In this document: positions 57,960 through 64,000 of the stretch, piece by piece | How the letters are laid out: each line of letters opens with the position of its first letter | How positions within the stretch are numbered: position 1 is the first letter of the stretch | Assembly: GCF_014874095.1 (NCBI RefSeq) | Contig: NZ_JADBEB010000001.1 | Coordinates: 124,001-188,000 of the forward strand | From: Plantactinospora soyae | Lineage (GTDB): Bacteria; Actinomycetota; Actinomycetes; Mycobacteriales; Micromonosporaceae | Length of the DNA: 64,000 bases | Direction: 5' to 3' | Notes under the pieces: model-generated | What the model was told of the DNA's origin: nothing | Database searches by the model: none | What the model saw: the letters and a program-made list of their open reading frames with translations, nothing else | Translations under genes and position numbers: made by a program

Positions 57960-59024
57960 GTGAACCCCGCGAACCTGTTGACCACCGTCGTCCTCGGGAT
58001 GCCCAGCGCGCCGACCCCGACCCCGGAGCCGGAGCCGAGCTGCCTGGACAACCCGTTCTGCAAGCAGGTCTACCGGGTGACGGACTCCGTGTGGTTCGCC
58101 GAGGGCAGCAACTACCTGCTGATCAAGCCGGCGACCATCGCGCTGATCCTGCTGCTCGCGATCCTGCTCCGGTACCTGCTGAACCGGACCATCAACCGGC
58201 TGGTCCGGAGCACCTCCGAGAGCCGGATCCCGGCCGTGCTCCGGCCGTTGCGGGAACGGATCCCGACCGCCGCACCCGACCCACAGGCCGTCGTACCCGA
58301 ACGGCGGCGCCAGCGGGCCGAGGCGATCGGTTCGGTGCTGCGCAGCATGACCACGGCGGTCGTCTTCGCCATCGCCACCCTGCAGATCCTCAGCGAACTC
58401 AGCCTCGACCTGGCACCCCTGCTGGCCAGCGCGGGCATCGCCGGCCTGGCCCTGGGCTTCGGCGCCCAGACGCTGGTCAAGGACCTCATCGCCGGCCTGT
58501 TCATGCTGCTGGAGGACCAGTACGGCGTCGGCGACACGGTCGACCTCGGCGAGGCCACCGGCGTGGTGGAGGCCGTCGGGCTGCGGATCACCACCGTCCG
58601 GGACGCCCGCGGGGTGGTCTGGTACATCCGCAACGGCGAGATCATCCGGGTCGGCAACAAGAGCCAGGGCTGGGCGATGGTCGTCGTGGACATGCCGATC
58701 GGGTTCGCCCGTACCGAGGAGGCCACGGCGGTGCTGCGGACCGCGGCGGCCTCGGTGGCGGTCGATCCGGAACTCGCTCCGGAGCTGGTGGAGCCGCCCG
58801 AGGTGATCGGGGTCGAACAGATCACCGTGGACGGCTCGGTGATCCGTACCATCGCCAAGACCACGGCCGAGGGACAGTTCGCGGTCTCCCGCGAGCTGCG
58901 TCGCCGGCTCGCCGAGGCGCTGGAGAACTCCGGCATCACTGCCGGGATGGCGGCGACCCGGATGTTCCCGCGCCCCGCGGCACCGCCGGCCGAGGGCGAG
59001 ACCGGCCAGGGTGGAGCGACCTGA
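57960..59024 (+). CDS. MscS-family mechanosensitive channel
   Basis: A small-conductance channel protein that releases solutes on osmotic downshock. One N-terminal helix (IKPATIALILLLAILLRYLL), a helix near 135, and the pore-lining region GIAGLALGFGAQTLVKDLIAGLFMLLEDQYGVGDTV in TM3 to beta domain, followed by a mixed alpha/beta cytoplasmic domain. About 354 residues from GTG 57960; ATG 57837 would add 41 Pro/Arg-rich residues of low conservation. Confidence 0.92.
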   Translation: MNPANLLTTVVLGMPSAPTPTPEPEPSCLDNPFCKQVYRVTDSVWFAEGSNYLLIKPATIALILLLAILLRYLLNRTINRLVRSTSESRIPAVLRPLRERIPTAAPDPQAVVPERRRQRAEAIGSVLRSMTTAVVFAIATLQILSELSLDLAPLLASAGIAGLALGFGAQTLVKDLIAGLFMLLEDQYGVGDTVDLGEATGVVEAVGLRITTVRDARGVVWYIRNGEIIRVGNKSQGWAMVVVDMPIGFARTEEATAVLRTAAASVAVDPELAPELVEPPEVIGVEQITVDGSVIRTIAKTTAEGQFAVSRELRRRLAEALENSGITAGMAATRMFPRPAAPPAEGETGQGGAT

Positions 59025-59090
59025 CCGACGTGGACCGACCCGACCGCGCGGAGCGATCCGACCGACGTGGAGCGACCTGACCGACCGAGG
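59021..59090. repeat. Degenerate GACCGACGTGGA direct repeats
   Basis: The start of the 330-bp gap between MscS and the MFS gene has several imperfect copies of CCGACCGACGTGGA. The rest of the gap shows no gene; promoter elements for the MFS gene are presumably within 59200-59350. Confidence 0.5.
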
Positions 59091-59352
59091 GACGAAGGGC
59101 GCGCCGGACGGCCCACGTCGGACGCCGCGTGGCAGGGGTCGCGTACCGCGCGGGCGGTCGGGTATCGTCCGTTCGACCAGTCGGAGATGCGACGATCTAT
59201 CCGTTCGCCCTAGCCAGTTGTCATACGATCGGGCAGAATCCAGAACAGGCTCCCTCCCGGAGCGTAATGAAGACCTCGCTGATCCGAACGTCTGACGTTC
59301 TCGGCAGCCCCATCACATTTGGTCAGCGGTCGAGAACGATGGAGGCCCATCG

Positions 59353-60729
59353 GTGTCCGAAGAGACACACGCGCCCGAAAGGCCGGCAACCTTTCGGGAG
59401 GTGTTCGCCGAACGTGAGTATCGGGCGATCTTCGCGGCTACCGTACTGACCTGGACCGGTGACTATCTCGCCAAGGCCGCCGTCACGCTGCTGGTCTACC
59501 AGCAGAGCCGGTCGGTCGCGCTCTCGGCCGCCGCGTTCGCGACGAGCTACCTGCCCTGGCTGATCGGCGGACCGCTCCTCACCACGCTGGCCGACCGGTA
59601 CCCGTACCGCACGGTCATGGTCATCTGCGACATCATCCGGGTGCCGCTGTACGTGGTCATCGCGATCGACGGCCTGAGCGCCGAGGTCATCCTCGTACTG
59701 CTCTTCGTCGCCACCCTGGTGAGTCCACCGAGCCAGGCCGCCCGGTCCGCGACGCTGCCGCTCATCCTGACCGGCGACCGGCTCGTGGTCGCACTCGGGC
59801 TGCACGCCAGCACCGGCCAGGCGGCGCAGGTCGTCGGCTACGTCGTCGGCGCCGGCATCGCGCTGTACAGCCCGGCTCTCGCACTGCTGATCAACGCCGC
59901 CGCGTTCGGGCTCTCCGCGCTGATCATCCGATTCGGGGTCCGGCACCGGCCCGCCGCGCCGACCGAGGGCGGCCGCCGCCATCTGCTGCGGGAGACCGCC
60001 GCCGGCTTCCAACTGGTGTTCGGCACCCCGGTACTGCGGGCAATCGCGATCATGGTCTTCTGCGCGATGCTCTTCGCCATCGTCCCCGAGGGGCTGGCCG
60101 CCGCCTGGGCCACCACCTTCGCCGGCGAGGGTGCCGACCGGAGCGCCACCCAGGCCCTGATCATGATCTCCGCGCCGGCCGGCTTCATCCTCGGCGGCCT
60201 GCTGATCGGCCGGGGTGTCCGGCCGGACCGGCGCCGGGCCCTGGTCCGGGTGTTCGCCGTCCTCGCCCCGCTGGCCCTGGTACCCACCCTGTTGAATCCG
60301 CCGCCGGTGGTGGTGGCGCTGCTGGCCGCGGTCGCGGGCTTCTCGGTCGCCGGCCTGCTGCCGGTGGCCAACGGCCTGTTCGTGCAGGCGCTGCCGCACG
60401 GCTACCGCGCCCGGGCGTTCGGGGTGATGAACACCGGCGTCCAGGTGATGCAGGGCGGCGCGGTCCTGGTCACCGGGGTGCTGGCCGAACGGTTCCCGAT
60501 CCCCCGGGTGGTGGGCCTCTGGAGCGTCGCCGGAGTGCTGCTGATGCTGCTCCTGGCCGTCCGGTGGCCGCGTTCCGAACGGTTCGACGCGGCGATCGCC
60601 CAGGCCCGGGAGCGGGCCGCCACCCCGCCGCCCGAGGTACCGGCCAGCCGGGCCGGTGGCCGCACCGGAGCCGGTACGCCACCCGGCCCCAGGCCGCCGT
60701 CCTCCGAGGCCGGCGTCGGCGCCGTCTGA
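59353..60729 (+). CDS. MFS transporter
   Basis: A 458-residue major-facilitator protein with about twelve helices and the loop 2-3 signature ADRYPYRTVMVI. Resembles drug/macrolide exporters. The last 60 residues are a Pro/Gly/Ala-rich cytoplasmic tail. GTG 59353 follows GGAGG. Substrate unknown. Confidence 0.92.
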   Translation: MSEETHAPERPATFREVFAEREYRAIFAATVLTWTGDYLAKAAVTLLVYQQSRSVALSAAAFATSYLPWLIGGPLLTTLADRYPYRTVMVICDIIRVPLYVVIAIDGLSAEVILVLLFVATLVSPPSQAARSATLPLILTGDRLVVALGLHASTGQAAQVVGYVVGAGIALYSPALALLINAAAFGLSALIIRFGVRHRPAAPTEGGRRHLLRETAAGFQLVFGTPVLRAIAIMVFCAMLFAIVPEGLAAAWATTFAGEGADRSATQALIMISAPAGFILGGLLIGRGVRPDRRRALVRVFAVLAPLALVPTLLNPPPVVVALLAAVAGFSVAGLLPVANGLFVQALPHGYRARAFGVMNTGVQVMQGGAVLVTGVLAERFPIPRVVGLWSVAGVLLMLLLAVRWPRSERFDAAIAQARERAATPPPEVPASRAGGRTGAGTPPGPRPPSSEAGVGAV

Positions 60730-60818
60730 CCCCGGGCAGGCCCTGGATGTGAGCCAGACCGCACCGGTACGCGGCTCCGACAGCGGTCGATCACCCTGTC
60801 GGATGGCAGGATGGAGCG

Positions 60819-61250
60819 GTGAATCCCGCAGGTGAGCGAGAGCAGACCCGCCCGTCGCCAACCTTCTTCGAGGAGATCGGCGGCGAGCCGGCCTTCCGGA
60901 GGTTGGTGGACGAGTTCTACGCGGGTGTCGCCGCCGACCCGCTGCTCCGGCCGATGTACCCGGAGGCCGACCTCGGTCCGGCCGCCGACCGACTCACGCT
61001 GTTCCTGATCCAGTACTGGGGCGGCCCCAACACCTACTCGGCACAGCGGGGCCACCCCCGGCTCCGGATGCGGCACGCACCGTTCCGGGTCGGCCCGGCC
61101 GAGCGCGACGCCTGGCTGCACCACATGCGTCGGGCCGTGGACAGCCTGGATCTGCCGGAGGAGTCCGCCACGACCCTGTGGCAGTACCTCGAACGGGCCG
61201 CGTACTTCATGGTCAACACCATGGACGAGACACCGGGCCCGGACCGCTGA
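60819..61250 (+). CDS. glbO: Group II truncated hemoglobin
   Basis: A 143-residue GlbO-type hemoglobin that binds O2 and protects or supplies respiration. Two-over-two fold marks are FFEEIGGEPAFRRLVDEFYAGV, the YWGGP turn, the proximal His in RMRHAPFRVG, and W in AERDAWLHHM. Corresponds to Rv2470 in the conserved block. GTG 60819 follows GGATGGAG. Confidence 0.94.
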   Translation: MNPAGEREQTRPSPTFFEEIGGEPAFRRLVDEFYAGVAADPLLRPMYPEADLGPAADRLTLFLIQYWGGPNTYSAQRGHPRLRMRHAPFRVGPAERDAWLHHMRRAVDSLDLPEESATTLWQYLERAAYFMVNTMDETPGPDR

Positions 61251-61284
61251 CGATCGCAGAACCGGGGCGTACGGCCGGTGCGGG

Positions 61285-61692
61285 CTAGAGCAGTGCGCCC
61301 TCGTCGTGCAGCCAGTCGACGAACGTCGTGGCGACCGCCGCACCGCAGTCCAGCATCTCGACGAGCAACGCGTCGTGGGCGCCGGCACTGAGCGGCACCT
61401 GCAACTCGGCGTAGATCGGCAACTGGCCGCGTTCGGTCGGGTCACCCACGTACGCCTTGCAGAACCGGCGGGTGTGGTTCCACTCGTTGACCACCCGGTA
61501 CGCCCGGTCGGCCCAGTCCGGCGGCACGGTCGAGTGTGGACGTGCCCGCATGACGAGGATCTCGTCGTCGGGGCCCTCCAGGGCGAAAAGCACGGCGTGC
61601 CGCTCCCACATCGCCAGCAGGCTGCCGTCGCCGTCGGCGAGGTAGCGCACATCGAGCAGATCGAGGGCGTCGCCGACCCGGCGTAGCGTCAC
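61285..61692 (-). CDS. YbjN-domain protein
   Basis: A 135-residue YbjN family protein (type III secretion chaperone-like fold): RRVGDALDLLDVRYLADGDGS, MWERHAVLFAL, RAYRVVNEWNHTRRFCKAYV. Function unknown; often beside glbO in actinomycetes. GTG 61692 is preferred, since upstream residues are unlike the family; the frame extends to ATG 61869. The 61693-62000 stretch shows nothing else. Confidence 0.8.
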   Translation of the reverse strand: MTLRRVGDALDLLDVRYLADGDGSLLAMWERHAVLFALEGPDDEILVMRARPHSTVPPDWADRAYRVVNEWNHTRRFCKAYVGDPTERGQLPIYAELQVPLSAGAHDALLVEMLDCGAAVATTFVDWLHDEGALL

Positions 61693-62000
61693 CGGTGCGA
61701 TGACCGGTGGAACCTCTCTTATCGTGGCCCGGTCCCCCGGCCGGGAATCATGTTCCGGCTCCCGCGGCGCCGGCGGTCCGACCCGGACCGCGCCGTCCGT
61801 CTGGATCCTGCTTCGAGTTTCCGGCTCACCGCCACCGGCGTGGCCGGGGCGCCATGACCACCACGGCATCGCTTGCGCACCTCGCTCCCCAGCGGATCCA
61901 CTCGCCTACGTTGCGTTGGATCCGAGGCCCGACGGTACCCGTACAGCCGGCTTGAAGCATCCCCCCAACGACAGCCCCAAGACAGATGGACCATGCCTCA

Positions 62001-62780
62001 TCAGCCGTTCGGGTGATCACGGACCGGGGTTATCGCAAATTGGCTAACTTTCTGTGACCAAGCTGCTCCGAAAGGTGCGGCAAGTCCGACCCATCGACCC
62101 ATGATCCGCACCTGTACGGCGTCCCGCTCGGTCGAGCCGGGGGAACCGAGAAAGCCCATCCGAACGATGGCCTGGACGAGTCGTTGAGAGATCTCGATCC
62201 GACCGTCGACCGACGTACCGGGTACCTCCGCGCCGGGCGACGCCGCCGGGGTCACCACCACCGCCACGTGGTCGAGCAGGGCGTCCCGCAGCGCCCGCTG
62301 GCCGACCGCCCGGCCGCCGACCCCGTCGGCCGCCGCGCTGCGCAGGGTGCCCGCCGCCGCGACGGCGATCCGGCGCAGCTCGTCGGCGGCGATGGTCTCG
62401 ACCACCGTGCCCACCGCACCCGGCACCGGCCACCGCCAGTCGGTGTCCCGGCGCGGCGGCAGCGCCGTGCCGCCCCGGGCGAGTTCGCCGAGCAGCTCGG
62501 CGGCCGAGACGGTCGCGTCGCCCGGACCGTCGCCCGCGACCACCCGGTTCACCAGGACGGACCAGGGCAACCGGGCCCAGAGGACGGTTCGGCCCGTTCC
62601 ACCGGCCGCTCCGGCGGTGGCCCCGGACCGCAGCCGGACCACCGCCGCCGGATCGAGCCGGGTCAGCCGGGCCAGGAAGGCTCCCGCGTCCCCTGCACCG
62701 GACAACCCGTGTCCGTCGCCGGTAGCCACCGTCCCACCGCCCTCAGGCCGCTCCGCACCGGACACCGGTCCACTCCCCAC
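62001..62780 (-). CDS. Conserved actinobacterial protein (Rv2474c-like)
   Basis: A 259-residue protein, Ala/Gly/Arg-rich. Recognisable conserved segments are LWARLPWSVLVNRVV, DTDWRWPVPG, ELRRIAVAAAGTLRSAA, RALRDALLDHV, RLVQAIVRMGFLG and MGRWVGLAAPFGAAW. No catalytic motif; function unknown. It lies directly after the thioesterase gene with a 6-bp gap and is probably co-transcribed with it and ettA. Confidence 0.85.
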   Translation of the reverse strand: MGSGPVSGAERPEGGGTVATGDGHGLSGAGDAGAFLARLTRLDPAAVVRLRSGATAGAAGGTGRTVLWARLPWSVLVNRVVAGDGPGDATVSAAELLGELARGGTALPPRRDTDWRWPVPGAVGTVVETIAADELRRIAVAAAGTLRSAAADGVGGRAVGQRALRDALLDHVAVVVTPAASPGAEVPGTSVDGRIEISQRLVQAIVRMGFLGSPGSTERDAVQVRIMGRWVGLAAPFGAAWSQKVSQFAITPVRDHPNG

Positions 62781-62786
62781 CGTCGC

Positions 62787-63284
62787 TCATCGCCGCGCCG
62801 ACTCGTCCTTCGCGTCGCCCGCCGGGGCGAGGTACGGCCGGAGGAACTCGTGCTCCTGGTCGGTCAGTCGACGCGGGCGCTGCCGCTCGAGGTCGAACGG
62901 CACGAGTACCGAGCGGGCCCGGCTCGCCAGCACGTCGGCGTCGAAGAGCTCGTAGGCGATGGTGAACCGGGACTGGCGCAGGTCCTCGACCCACATCTCG
63001 ATCCGTACCGTCGGCGCGCGCTCCGCGGTTGCCCGGCCCAGGGCGTACTCGACCGGACGCAGGTAGTCGATCTCGTGCCGGTAGATCACCACACCGTCGG
63101 CGAAGGAGCCGACGCCCCAGGCCCGCCCACCGGCGAACATCAACGCCACCCGGGCCTCCTCGTACAGGGTGAGGAAGCGGGCGTTGTTGATGTGCCCGTA
63201 CGCGTCGAGGTCGGACCAGCGCAGCACGCAGTCGTAGACGTACCGGACGGCCTGGGGCTGGTCGGCCTCGACCCGACTAGTCAC
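62787..63284 (-). CDS. 4HBT-family acyl-CoA thioesterase
   Basis: A 165-residue hot-dog thioesterase hydrolysing an acyl-CoA. The active-site segment is LRWSDLDAYGHINNARFLTLYEEAR with the catalytic Asp in the usual D-x2-GH-x-NN context. GTG 63284 overlaps the ettA stop by 8 bp, so the two are translationally coupled. Corresponds in position to Rv2475c. Confidence 0.92.
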   Translation of the reverse strand: MTSRVEADQPQAVRYVYDCVLRWSDLDAYGHINNARFLTLYEEARVALMFAGGRAWGVGSFADGVVIYRHEIDYLRPVEYALGRATAERAPTVRIEMWVEDLRQSRFTIAYELFDADVLASRARSVLVPFDLERQRPRRLTDQEHEFLRPYLAPAGDAKDESARR

Positions 63285-64000
63285 GGGTGAGCTTGCGGTA
63301 CGTGACCCGGTGTGGCCGGGCCGCGTCCGCACCGAGCCGGTCGACCTTGTTCTTCTCGTACGCCTCGAAGTTGCCCTCGAACCAGAACCACTTGGACGGG
63401 TCCTCGTCGTCGCCCTCCCAGGCCAGGATGTGCGTCGCCACCCGGTCGAGGAACATCCGGTCGTGCGAGATGACCACCGCACAGCCGGGGAACTCCAGCA
63501 ACGCGTTCTCCAGCGAGGAGAGGGTCTCGACGTCCAGGTCGTTGGTCGGCTCGTCGAGCAGGATGACGTTGCCGCCGATCTTGAGGGTCAGCGCCAGGTT
63601 GAGCCGGTTCCGCTCGCCACCGGAGAGCACCTTGGTCGGCTTCTGCTGGTCCGGGCCCTTGAACCCGAACGCCGCCACGTACGCCCGGGACGGCATCTCG
63701 ACCTTGCCGACCATCAGGTGGTCCAACCCGTCCGAGACCAGTTCCCAGACCGTCTTGTCGCCGGAGAGCCCCTCCCGGTTCTGGTCGACGTAGGAGAGCT
63801 TGACCGTCTCGCCGACCCGGACCGCGCCGTCGGTCGGCTGCTCCAGCCCGACGATGGTCTTGAACAGGGTGGTCTTGCCGACGCCGTTCGGGCCGATGAT
63901 GCCGACGATGCCGTTGCGGGGCAGCGAGAAGCTGAGGTTCTCGATCAGCGTCCGCTCGCCGAACCCCTTGCGCAGTGCCTGCGCCTCGATCACCAGGTTG
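63277..64000 (-). CDS. ettA: Energy-dependent translational throttle protein EttA (ABC-F), C-terminal half; 5' end cut by window
   Basis: Second ATPase domain of an ABC-F protein that binds the ribosomal E site and gates elongation by ATP/ADP ratio. Walker A is GPNGVGKTT, signature LSGGERNRL, Walker B VILLDEPTNDLD, and switch His in ISHDRMFL, with the C-terminal EGNFEAYEKNK. The frame is open to base 64000, so the first domain lies outside the window. Corresponds to Rv2477c. Confidence 0.95.
   Translation of the reverse strand, partial: NLVIEAQALRKGFGERTLIENLSFSLPRNGIVGIIGPNGVGKTTLFKTIVGLEQPTDGAVRVGETVKLSYVDQNREGLSGDKTVWELVSDGLDHLMVGKVEMPSRAYVAAFGFKGPDQQKPTKVLSGGERNRLNLALTLKIGGNVILLDEPTNDLDVETLSSLENALLEFPGCAVVISHDRMFLDRVATHILAWEGDDEDPSKWFWFEGNFEAYEKNKVDRLGADAARPHRVTYRKLTRD

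Noticed and set aside
1-64000. tRNA or rRNA genes, insertion sequences, att sites
   Set aside because: No cloverleaf, rRNA-like segment, transposase or integrase frame was seen on either strand; island status rests on gene content only.

Overview
The window is high-GC actinobacterial DNA with GTG/TTG starts, many ATGA-type stop/start overlaps and mycothiol-linked protein families. It is most likely from a soil actinomycete of the Micromonosporaceae type; this is inferred from gene content and base composition, and no 16S gene is present. About 64 protein genes are supported, two of them running off the window ends.

Region 1 (1-19005) is an aromatic-catabolism island. A minus-strand operon (10860 down to 3450) encodes an FAD hydroxylase, a gentisate 1,2-dioxygenase-type cupin, a fumarylacetoacetase-family hydrolase, a CoA-binding acyl-CoA ligase alpha-type protein, a semialdehyde dehydrogenase and an SDR. 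A second unit (3180 to the left edge) has a catalytically atypical SDR, an enoyl-CoA hydratase and a peptide/nickel-type binding lipoprotein. A third (15140 to 11000) has a LigJ-like 4-oxalomesaconate hydratase, a LigB-type extradiol dioxygenase and three tandem RraA/LigK-fold aldolase-like proteins, which fits a gallate or protocatechuate-4,5 lower pathway. An IclR regulator (16131-15358) is divergent from a class I P450/ferredoxin/reductase operon (16317-19005).

Region 2 (19127-24271) holds an MFS exporter, a MerR-peroxiredoxin fusion, a GNAT enzyme and two membrane proteins.

Region 3 (24400-36557) is one long minus-strand run with two complete Opp/Dpp-type ABC transporters. Each ends in an Rv2466c-like DsbA-fold gene. 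A binding lipoprotein and a putative mycothiol-dependent maleylpyruvate isomerase lie between them. That isomerase is the step needed between gentisate dioxygenase and fumarylpyruvate hydrolase in region 1. A 17-bp palindrome (RTTCYR-N5-YGGAAY type) recurs at the IclR start codon and upstream of the catabolic and transporter units, so regions 1 and 3 look like one regulon.

Region 4 (37121-45771) is mixed: macro-domain protein, CDF metal exporter, a secreted cell-wall hydrolase behind a c-di-AMP (ydaO) riboswitch, a frameshifted SDR, a polysaccharide deacetylase, a glycosyltransferase and an Eis-like acetyltransferase.

Region 5 (45813-64000) is conserved actinobacterial core, in an order recalling M. 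tuberculosis Rv2465c-Rv2477c: RpiB, Rv2466c-like protein, PepN, DUF5130, HNH protein, GlbO, a conserved protein, thioesterase and EttA. It is interrupted by a kynurenine-pathway pair, a sortase pair, an MscS channel and an MFS protein.

A near-identical hairpin of about 50 bp follows three minus-strand genes (10940, 24356, 47804). Short in-frame minisatellites sit at the ends of several island genes.
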